Below are positions 20,585 through 32,501 of a stretch of DNA of 64,000 nt, piece after piece. The position numbers were made by a program, and so were the translations under genes. Numbering within the stretch: the stretch's first letter is position 1; every line of letters begins with the position of its first letter. Below the pieces are notes generated by a model. The model was not told the DNA's origin, searched no databases, and saw nothing but the letters and a program-made list of their open reading frames with translations. The DNA comes from Angiostrongylus vasorum (Eukaryota; Nematoda; Chromadorea; Rhabditida; Metastrongylidae), in assembly GCA_018806985.1 (NCBI GenBank), contig JADANN010000286.1, forward strand, positions 372,001 to 436,000, given 5' to 3'.

Positions 20585-21060
20585 GATGAAATATAACCAT
20601 AATGATGCTGAGATATTGGCAAAACTCCAGACAACAAAAGTGCGGTGGGGGATTGAAAACGCTATTACCCCTTCCAGGGCGATAACGCGTACACCACCAC
20701 ACCATAGAAGTTCTTCGTTTCGCGTTTCTCTCAGCCGTGTTTTGTAGGTGCTATTAGCAATCAGAGGACACTGCCTTTAAGGGGCGCGTGTAGCGTAGTG
20801 GTCGGAGACGCCCTGCCCCACACGTGTAGTCGATTCCCGCGCCCATGGCCCACCAAGCCCTCCATCACTCCGGGGTCGGCAAACTCCAAACGATGCTTAA
20901 TGAAGTCGAATGCATGGCGCATTTTTCAGGGATTGATCAACGTCGAGAGCTTTAACCTTTATCATTTTATTAGCAGTCACCCGTCAACGGGATTGATCCG
21001 GAGAATACAAATCGGCATTGAACCCAGCTAAGCTGAAGCTATGGTATAAATCACAGTGTT
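20585..21060 (-). repeat. SINE-A copy split by a SINE-B insertion
   Basis: The head and middle of a reverse A repeat lie at 20585-20763 and its remainder (GTCACCCGTCAACGGGATTG) at 20969-21060. Between them sits a forward B repeat flanked by an imperfect 11-bp duplication, ATTAGCAATCA at 20753 and ATTAGCAGTCA at 20969. Confidence 0.75.
20783..20960 (+). repeat. SINE-B copy nested in SINE-A
   Basis: Forward B repeat with internal deletion: tRNA-like head GTAGCGTAGTGGTCGGAGAC, then GCCCATGGCCCACCAAGCCC, then directly to the 3' end with ACGATGCTTAATGAAGTCGA. Confidence 0.75.
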
Positions 21061-21289
21061 ATCACGTTTTATTTGCTTTCCTGTTCTTTTTTATTTTTTT
21101 ATTTTTGATTTTTTGACTCAATTTTTCGAAAGTTTCGTAGTTCCAAATATTAATATTAGTTCTTTTTGCATCTATAAGTATGGCTAACAACATGCTCTAC
21201 GACTGGGGTGGCTAGGACCTCACATTTCCCAGCACTCTGTCCCTGCCAACCAAGCTTCCTTCACAAATTATCTGAAGATATTACTGGCT

Positions 21290-21580
21290 GCGCGCCTGTG
21301 GCTGCAGTTTGGTGGCGCGGTACAATGGACACATGGCTCTTGGTTCGATCCCTCGTCCCAGGCCCACGAAAGCCCTCCATCCTCTCGGGCTGTGAAAATT
21401 GGTACAAGACTTCTCTGTAAGGATGGCTGCACTGACGTGGTAGATCCGTAGGCCACTGCAATTCTACAAGCCAGATATGTGCATTCAGCCTTCGCTAACG
21501 ATGCTTGTTGAGGTCGAACGCGTGGCACGACCCACAGGGAATTGACCAACGCCGAGAGCTTTCTCGTTCCATTTTTTGCC
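21290..21580 (+). repeat. SINE-B copy, divergent
   Basis: Diverged forward B repeat: TGGCGCGGTACAATGGACAC head, TTGGTTCGATCCCTCG B-box region, ACGATGCTTGTTGAGGTCGA near the end. It ends about 300 bp before the ZIP11 start. Confidence 0.65.
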
Positions 21581-21876
21581 GCTCACAAAGTGCTGTTGTC
21601 GGCTGTTCAAACAGTGATGCTGGCGGGAGACACAACAAGTGAATACTTGCCGGCTCACGTTGCTCCGCAGTTTTCCGTCAGATCCGGTGTCTGTCGTTGT
21701 TTCCTCACGCGCGATTCGATGGAAACTGTTTGGTTCCGTAAGCGGCGACTTTCATTGGTCGTGCTGTTCACCTGAGGTGTGTTTTAGCTAAAATCCTTCG
21801 TGTATTGCCTTGACCTTTCAGTACCTTTCATTTGGTTTGAGCAGCCTTCGGCATAATCCTGCTTGTACAGGTCGAC

Positions 21877-24800
21877 ATGATAAGAGGACTGAACCCAGTT
21901 TGGCAAGCCGTCATTGCTGGCTGCTTCACATGGGGTGTGACGGCACTCGGTGCTTCCTTGGTGTTCATCATGAAACACCAGAATCGAAAACTGCTTGGTA
22001 TGTTGAATGAAGTATTTCGTTATGGAATATAAAGTATCATCTTTTGCTGGCATTCATATATCGATAACAATCGTCAGGACGATTATTACTGCTTTGATTC
22101 TATAGACCGGCCATTGATTAACCCGGCATTAATTAACTTGTATGATCTTAATAGTATCTTGTTGGCACCTATCAGTAGCGGTGCTTAATTCGTCCGATAT
22201 GAAGAGTTGCATTAAAGGGACCTTCTTGTATGTGTTTAGAATAGTATTCTTTTGGGGCTTAGCTCTCCGTTTAGACCTCTAACTTCAATGGCTGTTGTTT
22301 CCTACCCGCTTGAGCTATCCGGTTGTCGTGCCAAGTGGAGAGAATATCCTCTCTTTCTTCTGCCGTGCAAATTCTCGTAGCTGTTCAGTACATGTTTCGA
22401 ACGAGTGCTTTTTCGTATGTGAAAGTATGAATAGGGGTACAGGGGTGGTGTACTAGCATATTTTTATTGCTTGACCTCCGATATCACTCTATGATGTAGA
22501 AGCCACTTCTGAAAGGCTGGGTTTAAACGTTGAGGAACGAAAAACAAATCGTTGCAGATTTTTTTAGGCGCCAAGTCCATGCAATCTGGCTGGTAAAAAG
22601 GGATACTCATAAGATTGCTGTCGTATTCTTTTTAAAATAGAAGACGATTTCCAGTTGAGAGTGTCAATCTGTGTGTTACGAGTATGTATGTAAATGTATA
22701 CAACGAAACGGTTGCTTTCTGTCGTGTTGTCACTTCTTTTTTCGAGACTCAACTTTTTTCTTCTGTTCGGGATTTTATGAAGGGGTTGATGGAATGTCAC
22801 AGGTGTAGGTACTAGCTGGAGACCATTAGAGATCTCGTGCGTATTTCCTACGAGAGCTTGTATTGCAGACCTTAGCTTGGGTTTCGCTGCTGGTGTGATG
22901 ATAGCGGCATCGTTTTGGTCTCTGTTAGCCCCTGCAATTGAAATATCGGAAAAGACTATGGGGTCTTTGGCGTTTCTTCCTGTGGCTGTTGGATTTGCAG
23001 TTGGAGCGGCATTTGTACACTTCGCAGACCGTATGCTACCCACGTAAGTTCTATAACATAAAGTTTATCTTTTAAGCAATACAGCGTTGTATCTCTACGA
23101 GTAGTGACACTCATTTTTTGGCTATTTTTTCCCTATAAGACTTTTAGATTAATTTAATGACACAGTTTGACGACATCTCCTAGAAACATCTGTATTGGTT
23201 GACTACAACTGTTGAAACTTAAATTAGTCGTAACAGTTTTTCCTTTGTAAACGGAAATGTCTGGTATATTATGCACATTGTTCAAATTCCGAAAACTATG
23301 ACTTACACTTTCTACAGTAACTTTTTCTTTCTGCATTAATTTTTTCTACTTTTCTCAGCTTAACTGGGTTTAATGTCGATTTGGGCTCCCCAGATCAATC
23401 CCGTTGACAGATGATTGCTGATGGCACTGGTAGATATAAAACTAGCTGAGAGAAAAGCGAAACGAAGGAGCGCATGGTGTGGTGGTGAACGCGTTAGTCC
23501 CAGGAAGGGGTAGCGTGTTCAGTCCTCATCTTAGACACTTGCTGTCCGGAGTTTTGTAAATGACTCAGCATTTACTTTCTACAGTTTCGAAAACCCTTTT
23601 TGGGTATGTTTTAGTTGGTTTTAAATTATACATGTTCCGTGAAGAGGTATGGACAGGTTTACATGTGGTCGATATGTTTTCGTTCAATAGTCGACTTCTA
23701 GTTGCGTCATGGGGGATACGGCGGTGATGAGTTATGTGATACCAGCGAAGACGGAGACACAGCTATCACTGGTATCCTCTGCCAATGGCTCAGAAAATTC
23801 GGCAGCTCTACGGTACGACCAGGTTACCACCATGATTTCCGGTTTGCGCCATCGTGCTTCGAGAAATAGGTGAGCCACCGCCCCATCACTACTCACGCAA
23901 CTAAGATCTGCTGTATCGTATACGCAATTCTAAAGTTTCGCAGTAATCTAGTTTTACGTAGTTCATACATGATTTACCCCACGTTTTCTTGCCATTACCC
24001 TCCTTTGTTGACTTCATAACGCGTTTACGTTTTTGGGCGGTGGTTTCACCTTAATATGGTTTATTGGTGTCTATATGTTGTCTCTAACCAGTTTTTGTCC
24101 ACATTGCATGCGGAAGCGTTTTTCTTTACTGGCAGCCTTGCACATATGACCGAACCATGAATTTTCTAGATAAAAACGAATACTTTCAGAGCTGGCGTAA
24201 ACGTCCAAGAAACCGGCGGAGAAAGCGAGTCTTTTACTCGAGAAAAAGGAACAAATGGTGTAGACGAGGAGGAATTTCGTTCGTCATGGAGACGGATAAT
24301 GCTTCTGATCCTCGCCGTCACCGTTCATAACATTCCCGAAGTAAAGCGAGCTACCTCTTAATATTAGGCTCCTATTACGCCGTGTTTAGCTCTTACAGTA
24401 TTGTACAACACCTTTTAGGGACTAGCAGTCGGAGTGGGATTTGGGTCAGTGGGAAAGGCTGAAGCAGCGAAATTTGAAACCGCTTTCAACTTAGCCATTG
24501 GAATCGGGCTTCAGAATTTCCCGGAAGGATTGGCCGTCTCGTTGCCACTTGCTGCGTTCGGTTATTCGAAATTAAAGGTAGATATACAAGCTCTTTTTAA
24601 AAGAGCGCATTCATGTTTGTTGCTAAGGACGTACTGGCGATCGATAATTTAGGCGTTTTGGTACGGCCAACTATCTGGAATGGTGGAACCTATTTCGGCA
24701 GTGTTGGGGGCAGCAGCCATAATAATGATGGAACCAATACTACCGTATGCGCTTGCTTTTGCTGCCGGAGCGATGATCTATGTCGTAATCGACGACATAA

Positions 24801-24901
24801 TTCCTGAGGCTCAAATGAGCGGAAACGGCAAGCTTGCTTCTGTTGCTTGTATGATAGGCTTCTTGGTAATGATGTCCATGGACGTGGGACTCGGTGATTA
24901 A
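21877..24901 (+). CDS. SLC39A11: ZIP11-type zinc transporter (SLC39A11 orthologue)
   Basis: Six exons: 21877-21997, 22869-23043, 23702-23869, 24190-24340, 24419-24577, 24653-24901. All phases agree, giving 340 residues, close to human ZIP11 (342). ZIP proteins move zinc into the cytosol from outside or from organelles. Visible signatures: an N-terminal helix (FTWGVTALGASLVF), SLGFAAGVMIAASFWSLLAP, HNIPEGLAVG (about residues 201-210) and QNFPEGLAVS (about 237-246), whose His/Asn/Glu residues line the metal path in the family, then AFWYGQLSGMVEP and the C-terminal ALAFAAGAMIYVV...DDIIPEAQ. Exon 3 encodes the variable cytosolic loop. An acceptor-like TGTACAG at 21864-21870 precedes the ATG and could accept a spliced leader. 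Intron 2 carries a SINE-A. Confidence 0.95.
23375..23575 (+). repeat. SINE-A copy in ZIP11 intron 2
   Basis: Forward A repeat (GGTGTGGTGGTGAACGCG, CCGGAGTTTTGTAAATGACT) in the intron between exons 2 and 3, so transcribed with the host gene. Confidence 0.75.
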
Positions 24902-25713
24902 AGCAACATTCCAAACCGGTTTGTGTAAACGCTGTTGACATCTAACTGTATACGAAGCGCAGAGACTTTTAAGAGCTTTCAGCGGCTAATATTTTTCTCA
25001 CTCTTCTATTTGCAATATATTATGGTATTTTTGTACTTATGTATTATTTAGAGTCTGTGAATTGCTCATAATGTTAGATGGTGGGCATAATAGCTTCCCT
25101 ATTTGATATGGGTTCCAATACACTTCTCACCTCATTGGCTTCAATGTAGTCATCTTCATTCACCTATTTGCAATTTCTCACTCATTCCGCCGTATTTGTT
25201 TTTTCTTTTGCTTTTTTTGATGGCATAATTATTCGTATGACGTCATTTTATTCTTCTAATGTGGATGGGATTTCCTTGCTTGCGTTGTGGATTTCGGGAA
25301 TATTGGTGAGGCAGCACTTGGTCTTTTTTCGTGTTATCTCTAGAAATGTTTAGTAGTCATTTTTTGCTATTATTGTTGATGAGAGTCGTGACGAAGACTT
25401 GTTTTCATGGGATTTTCTTACACTTATGAAAATTCAGGGTAAGTATCATGTGCAATCTGACTAAACAGCAATAAATCTATCTAGCGGGAAAGCTGCAATG
25501 AGTGGAGAGTCTGTGTTCACCAGATGTATACTTTTGGTTTTTATTGCTGGCCTTCATTTACGACGGTGAAATTCGTGGTCTCCTTGATATACCGTCTTCG
25601 TCTGGAAGGACATCATTGTACTCCTGAACTAGCTATGAGTTCTGTAGTATTCATAGTAATCAACCATGATGTCCTAAATAAATAGATTTTAGAGATCTCA
25701 CTCTTCAAGGGCA
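24902..25713. other. ZIP11 to MRPL24 intergenic, nothing recognised
   Basis: About 0.8 kb between the ZIP11 stop and the MRPL24 start. No exon or repeat is recognised. Same-strand spacing is long for a nematode operon, though not excluded. Confidence 0.4.
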
Positions 25714-28659
25714 ATGTATTTGACGAAAGTTTTCTGTTTACCACGAAAGCCATTCGTTGAATTAGACTATGCTCGACATATGCCAAAGGAATATGTTCAA
25801 AGAATGAAAAGGACCGTACCAAAGAAGGTGTACAGTGGAAGGTGAATTACTTTAGCATTTCATAAACGAAATGCTTGCATACGTTGAATTTTTGTTATGG
25901 ATGTTTTTTGACCACAAAGGATGGTACATCAACAACCGTATAAAGTATACGCGACCACTGTTAGTGATTAAGAAGCCACATCAGTTTAATAGGGACGGAG
26001 ATAGCGCAATGGTTATAATGCCATCGATCAGGCAGCAAAACGTGCCAGTTCGATCCCCACCCCAACGTTCTCCTCCACTTAACGTGAAGACGCCTTAGCA
26101 GGGCTAGTTCCAAGACTACAAAGAGGATCGACTCGACCAGCATTCTACGACATCCATAGGGAAGACGAAATCCCTCAAGCAGTAGCTGAAACAACGCGAA
26201 ATGTCTGAGGTCGGTGTGGGAGATGAATGTGAGGAAAATAAATCGAATGCAAGTCCTGGAGCATCACAGTAGATGTGATGGCGGGTGATGTAGAATACAA
26301 AAAAAACGGTTTAATTGGTCCACCAACCAAGTGGGCCATAGTTATACGTGGTTCATTATTGTATTGTTGTTTATAATTGAAGTAGATATAATCCATACTA
26401 GGGAAAGCGGAAATCGTTAACACATTTGCGACAACGTGACGTCCATAGGAGTCATATTGTACAGAAATAATGGCAGATTTTAACACTAGGTCAAAGTAGC
26501 TCACAGTGAATTTCATTAATTGAAATAGGAGCCTGGAATTTTCGACTGCTTGCCTAGTAGATAAATGTTCTCTTATTTTACCGCAATGAAGTTTAGATTT
26601 TCGGGGCCCAATGATATGTGCTTAAAATGTTGGTGAGATATATGCGAAACTCCTGACCGCAGATGTCTGCGGTGGGAATCGAATGAGCTACTACTACCCT
26701 TTCCGGCGGCTAACGCGTTCACCACCACACCATGCGGGTTCGTCTCGCCTTTTTCGGACCCATACTTTGTAGGTGGTATCAGCAATCACTTGTCAACGGG
26801 ATTGACTGGTTGGTTAATGCTATGTATTTCCTTCACTTAACCGTTGCAATGCTCATATTTCAAAAATGAAGACAAACGAGCAAGATTTTGTCTCGCACCA
26901 TACAATAGTGTTCCGCGTTTATATTTGCAGCTCCCAGTCTTCGTTTGGAAGGTCAGAAAATTTCCACCGCATTATCAACTTCTTGAAACTTTTAATCCTA
27001 AATAAAAGGATAGAGCTCTGGGTATCCCTGAGGGATGGGCCATGCATCCGACTTCATTAAGCATCGTTTGGAGGATACTGAATGCATATCTTACCATTAC
27101 ACTGACTCGCGGTGGCCTACCGATGTATCGAGTCAGTGCTACTATCTTCCCAGATAAGTCTGGTAGCAATTTGCCAACCCCCGGAGGGATGGAAGGCTTG
27201 GTGGGCCATGGGCGCGGGAGTCGATCCCATGTGTATTGCAGGGTGCCTCCGACCACTGGGCCACACGCACCATTTAATCCTAAACATGTCTAAATTTGAA
27301 AAGACATTGTTTAAAAGCTATATGTGTGGTAAATGTCGCTCCTATAACTAAAGTTCTGAACACCTGAAGTACTCTAGTGATCAAGAAATTGTCTGTTGTC
27401 CAAAAACCAGCTTCATTGTGAATCGGTTAATTAAGTTCCACCAATTCCATGTGTCTAGAATGAAAATGTTTTGTCTCTGAGCATATGAGCATATCTGCCT
27501 CCGTTCATAATCGATACAGCAATTTTGGCCACAACTGCTTTTCTTAGGTTCGGTGCTCCTGACATTACACGTTGGGTGATACATCCTGACGACTATGTGC
27601 CGAATTATGAGCGACCGTGGACTAACGAGGAGTTGACGAAATCCATCAAGAGAGCAGATAAATACCATGAGAAGATGTATTTTCAAATTATTTTTACTTT
27701 TAGACGATTATTGTTCGATATAATTGTGTCCATATATTCGTAGTGGTCCTACACTCCTTTTAGGCTCTCTTCTAAATTCTTTGAATTACGTCGCACTAAA
27801 ATACGACGCATGCCGGATGAACAGTGGACATTTTTCCCCGGAGATATTGTACAAGTACTGCATAGTAATCTTGATACTGAATCTTGAGTTCTATGAACCG
27901 TTTGCAGCGTAATTTTTACTGCGAATGGTAGACGAGGATAATGTGCTAGATTGTACCGAGGACGATAACACTCTGTGTTACATTTCAGGTAATGGTAGGG
28001 AAGGACAAAGGCCGACAAGGCGCGGTGATGTCAGTGTCTCGGGAAACAAATGAGGTCTTGGTAGAAGGCTTGCATTGTAAGCTGGAAGCGGAAGCGGAAG
28101 GAATGAAGAAAATTGGGATAGACGAGATTCTTAGGTTAGTTGTAACATTATTCGTCCTGACAAGGACTATTTGGTGTAGAATACTTTCTTTCTTAAGTTG
28201 TAAGGCATTTACAATACGATTTTTAGGTGGAAGGAGCAACCACTGAATGTAGAGAAAGGACACGTCAAGTTGGTAGATCCCAACGACAACGAGCCGTGTG
28301 ATGCGAAGTGGACGCTTAATACTGCAGGCGACGAATACATACGCGTCTCGCTACGTTCTGGCTTCGAAATTCCTGTTCCTAGCCAGGCTTACGTGACGTA
28401 CGAATATCTTCAACCAGAGAAGTACATTGGTCGGTACTTTTAGGAAACGTTAATAAGTGGATTTCATGAACTCCTTGTATTTCCTACACCATATTTTTTG
28501 TAGATCTTCCTGCATTTAGAAGTGGAAGATAAGGACACGCCGTCTTCTCTCGTATTAGAACGAACGTATGTCCCAAAGCTCGCTTCTTTTGAGGATGAAA
28601 TTTGCGCAGAGATGGGTATAAAGGATTTGCGAAAAAGAAAGCCAACATATTGGTACTAG
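25714..28659 (+). CDS. mrpl-24: Mitochondrial ribosomal protein L24 (uL24m)
   Basis: Six exons: 25714-25841, 27548-27676, 27764-27854, 27989-28134, 28227-28429, 28520-28659. Phases agree, giving 278 residues. Recognised by the KOW-type core QWTFFPGDIVQVMVGKDKG, then KLVDPNDNEPCDAKW, VRLRSGF-like SLRSGFEIPVP, and the C-terminus LERTYVPKLASFEDEICAEM with GIKDLRKRKPTYWY, which closely follow human MRPL24. The protein is a large-subunit mitoribosome assembly component. Exon 1 (MYLTKVFCLPRKP...KVYSGR) has the basic, acid-poor start expected of a mitochondrial presequence. Intron 1 is 1.7 kb and contains three SINEs. The donor after exon 5 (G|GTCGGT at 28429/28430) is weak but phase-consistent. The last exons are tail to tail with ERLEC1. 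Confidence 0.93.
25985..26275 (+). repeat. SINE-D copy in mrpl-24 intron 1
   Basis: Forward D repeat: A-box-like TAGCGCAATGGTTATAATGC and B-box-like CAGTTCGATCCCCACC, then GACTCGACCAGCATTCTACG and GCAGTAGCTGAAACAACGCG shared with the other D copies. Confidence 0.7.
26590..26815 (-). repeat. SINE-A copy in mrpl-24 intron 1
   Basis: Reverse A repeat (GCGAAACTCCTGACCGCAG, TTCACCACCACACCATGCGG, CACTTGTCAACGGGATTGA). Confidence 0.75.
27003..27280 (-). repeat. SINE-B copy in mrpl-24 intron 1
   Basis: Reverse, near full-length B repeat ending about 270 bp before exon 2. Confidence 0.8.
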
Positions 28660-28848
28660 TTTGATTAGGTGGTAATGGAATGAACTTTTCAGGCTTGTGT
28701 ACACTTGTGTTTTTGTTCTTATTTATTCATTTTTATAATGAACTTTGGAACCTTTATAGTGGTTCAATACTGCCTTTGTGCAATCAATGAAAAATACAAA
28801 TAACCCCGTTTCTGGTACGGAAATACGTTAATATGCAGCCGAAAGTCT
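28660..28848. other. Convergent 3' intergenic region
   Basis: 189 bp between the stop codons of mrpl-24 (plus) and ERLEC1 (minus). Both polyadenylation sites must lie in or beyond this short stretch, so the transcripts may overlap. Confidence 0.5.
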
Positions 28849-31800
28849 TTATAACGGACGGAAACTTGGCGGTTCGTTCTCATGAACAGGTTCTACTGCA
28901 ATACGACCGTATTCATCGGCGTACTGGAGGGGTTCACAGAATCTTTCGCTTTCAATCACGAGAATATACTGACACAACTTTGGTTCAGCTAACGAAAGTG
29001 AGATTGCCAGCGGACTACCGGCTGTTTTACATCTTAAATTGACCTCCACATTTCTAAAAACGAAATTCTCAGCAATCAAATTCAGTACGTAGAAGAAATT
29101 GTCTAATTAATAATGAAAAGTCTTGACACAATTTTCATGTTCAGAATCTCGACGCCCGTCATTTACAATGACAATCAATTGTATTATGGTCTATATCGTG
29201 GTATGAGAACAAACTCCTAGATCGTACATTTTTCGTACATTGACAACAGCGCCCACTTTCTAGTGGTGGCCATGTGGGACGCTACCACATTTTCCTTAGC
29301 TTCACAATGTATTCTACTATGGGCACTTGAGAAATTGATAGCTTGACCTGTGTAAAGCATTTTCCTCTATGGCTCTAAGAAAATTATAAGTTTCCGGAAA
29401 CTTCGCCTTGATTTCGTTTTCATTGGACGAAATTTTAAGTTAAAAAACTTTTAATGCAAACATAGAAGTCATGAACATGAGCGGTACGTTGGGAGAATAC
29501 TATGTCAGGCTGGATCGCCTTTTAGTACACACTGTTCGAAGAAAAACTATAGATGGAGAGATATTCGCAAAACTTACTATGATATTATGGATATATTACG
29601 AAAGATATTACGGCTAATTGCTGATGGCAGCGTTCGGTAGAGAACTAGTTGAGAGAAATTTAAAGCAAAGATCTCAGTGGTGCAGTGAGTAATACGTGAG
29701 CCCCGGAAAGGGTAGTCGTGGTTCGATCTGGCCCGGGTTCCAAGTTTTGCGAATTTAACAACATCGTTGTGGTTGTATTACACATTATTCCCTGCTGTGA
29801 AAATTGTAGTAAGCAGCAAATAAAAGGTTAATATTGTGACTCAAGTATAGATGGTCTCGAGAAAATTAGGATTTCATCGTAGTAGAATAAGGAGACATGC
29901 ACCTTGCTGGCAAAGATTTGTAGATTCTAACACTTTCTACTTCAGTTGACAAAGAACACCATGAACAACACATACTTCATACCGTCGCAATTCACAATTA
30001 TTTTCTGTCCGCATAGATGTTAACCAATCCATACCACCTAATTCCAACTAAATTTCCTTGGTTAGTAAGTCGAAATTAAGAAAATTAGATGGGTATACCT
30101 GTGGGCATTCAATTCATGGCATATATCTCCCTTGGAGTACAAATGAGAAATTTGAACGACCTGATTGTTGGACTGTAAACGAGATTTCAACGACAAGAAT
30201 ATTGTAATAGAACCGCATGCTGCTGAACTTGAGAAGAACTCAGTACGTGCTCTGACCTTCTTCGGAGAACGATGGGTTTTGTCTTCATCTACCCACGCCT
30301 TATGAACTGCCTCGTCAAAAACACCAAGCAATATCTCTGTGCGGTCACCATTTGGTTCTTGGTGATATTGGAGTACCTAGGAGACAATTCTGCATTTCAA
30401 GATTAACATGGTAATTGTGCTATTAATCAGGGGAGTGAAACATGAAAGGATTTTATAATAATGGATAACGACATCAGTGCAAAAATTTTCACTTACGCTC
30501 TTTCCATAACAAAATTCATATTTCCACCATCCTTCTCCACCATAGATACATTCACTCCCGGATATTATACGGTTTACAGTGTCTTCAACTATTAAGCGGT
30601 TATTTGCTAGTGTGTCCACGCTCTTATATCTTGAACAAATGGTGTAATACAAACACTTCATAGTCGAATTAGACACAAAGACGTCGAGAACGAATTTCAA
30701 AAACGACATTAAAACCAAAGAGATAAATAGAACTCGGTTAAATAGATTACCTCTTCTGGCCAGATAATTTAAAGAGTTTCTGTCTCTCAGACTGAGGCTG
30801 CAACTCATCGGCTGTCTTTCCTCCCTCCATACTGAACTCCGTAACCTCGTCGGTTGTAGTAATAGAGAATTCCTGCATGTATTCAACTCCTTTAACAGTA
30901 CGACAATATCAATTGCATTTTGCATCACTTGGAAACAAACCCTCTTGAAGGTGTCACGATGGTAGTCTTCCAACTGAACAAGGGACAACGGCTTCACAAT
31001 TCCACCACCATGCGTGTTGTAACAAACAATTTCTTGGTTCTTCTTCTCTTTTGGTTTATAGGCTGGATGAGTGCAAATCCTATTGGTTAGCACAATCACT
31101 TCGTAATTACATGAAGAAACTTCACTCAGCGAGTGGATCTGGATATGTGCATTCTGAAAAAGATTCGGACCTCACCAGGGCGTACTCTACACAGTGAATT
31201 TCTTCATGGCTCACTAATGCCGAGCAAATCGCCGTTCTCAGAAAAAAAGCCCGAACTGGGTCAGCTCATCTAAACAGTACTAAAAAGCGCCATACTTTTA
31301 TTGGAACTGAAACAACCAGAACAGGAAAGGGGAAAATTTTAAGTCCACAGAAAACTGAGCCTACAAAGACAACGACAAATAAAGAAGGCATCAAAACTCT
31401 TTATGGAATATACATAACATGTGTGACGTGTATGAAGCTGTGGTCGGAGGACATGGGATCGATCGCGGCGCGTTAGGCTTACCAAGCCGTCCATTCCTCC
31501 GGGGTTGGCAGATTGGCATCAGACTTGTCTACGAGGATCGCAGCACTGGCTCGATACATCGGTAGGCCACTGCGTGTCATTGTGAACGCCAGATACGTAT
31601 TCATTCAATCATCTCCAGCGATGCTTAATGAAGTCCAATGCATGGCGCATCCCTCAGGGATTGATCAACACCGAGAGCTTTATCCTTTACCCTTTTAATG
31701 AAAACAATCCACTATTAATTCATAAAAAATAAAATAACTTGCCTCATCACAAACATATTTCACAATCGTCGTTCGTGGTTTCCCTGTGATATCACAGGTA

Positions 31801-32501
31801 GTCCCTTGATTGTATAACACAGGAAAATAAGCGCGTTCTTCTCCATCGATGATCCTCTTCGGAGGCATGTCATGATTATCTGGGGAACCCTTAGTAGCGT
31901 AATCCACATGCAGATTGCCCAGGTAGTACTCGGAGGTCCTTCCAACACCACGCAGTTCTTTTTCCTCATGGTACTGAACAATGTAACGCCCATGGCAAAG
32001 TTCATAGGTCCAATATGGATCCACACGATATGAACATAGTTTATCCTTATAGATCGACGCTATCAAGTCATCCGGTGAAGGTCCAGTATAGGACGAAGCG
32101 TCTCTACTACTCTGAAATACTACTCAGCTGTAGAGAGGCAAAGAATACGATAAACTAACGGCAAGAACCCAAAACTATTCCCAAGGAATCTTAGTCATTA
32201 TAAATCTTTTAAAGTCGTTTGGATGTCGTTCACATGACTGTCCTTCACACTGAAAACGTGAAATAGTAAGACCTACTGAGGTAGAACCCTCTGGGAATCG
32301 GCAGATGTAGTTCTCATTACGTGGCGTAGATATCCGCAAAGAGGCGTCCTTCAGTAGTTTTTCGTTCTCCTCTAACAACTGGATGCCAGCAAGTTCATTC
32401 TCTATCCGATCAAAAGTGACGAAATAGTGTACGCTATCGTCTACCTTAGTGGCGAATACAGATTTAACAAATATAGAGAGTAAAAGAAGTATGAAATCCA
32501 T
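28849..32501 (-). CDS. ERLEC1: ER lectin ERLEC1/XTP3-B, two MRH domains
   Basis: Six exons on minus: 32501-32277, 32111-31743, 31153-30751, 30606-30497, 30376-30099, 29053-28849; 529 residues with consistent phases (human 483). ERLEC1 binds N-glycans of misfolded glycoproteins in the ER lumen and passes them to HRD1/SEL1L degradation. Residues 1-17 (MDFILLLLSIFVKSVFA) form a signal peptide. The first mannose-6-phosphate-receptor-homology domain starts near residue 100 (YWTYELCHGRYIVQYH, YYLGNLHVDY, CDITGKPRT). The second follows GGEGWWKYEFCYGKS with VLQYHQEPNGDRTEILLGVF, and ends EPKLCQYILVIESERFCEPL with ADEYGRI. Intron 2 starts with GC (GAG|GCAAGT at 31743/31742). The exon 3/4 junction is the least certain because the intron is itself open. 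An acceptor (TTTTGTAG) abuts the ATG, indicating trans-splicing at the start codon. Confidence 0.93.
29590..29835 (+). repeat. SINE-A copy in ERLEC1 last intron
   Basis: Divergent A repeat, forward: GTGGTGCAGTGAGTAATACG (A-box-like), GTGGTTCGATCTGGCC (B-box-like), tail AGCAGCAAATAAAAGGTTAA. Antisense to ERLEC1. Confidence 0.65.
31425..31700 (+). repeat. SINE-B copy in ERLEC1 intron 2
   Basis: Forward B repeat within the GC-AG intron, antisense to ERLEC1. The 3' part (CGATGCTTAATGAAGTCCAA, CCTCAGGGATTGATCAACAC) is well preserved. Confidence 0.78.

Noticed and set aside
22564..23043. 159-codon open frame on minus
   Set aside because: Its 5' part is the antisense shadow of ZIP11 exon 2 (22869-23043); the remainder has no motif.
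26175..26516. 113-codon minus open frame in mrpl-24 intron 1
   Set aside because: Starts in a SINE-D copy and shows no family similarity.
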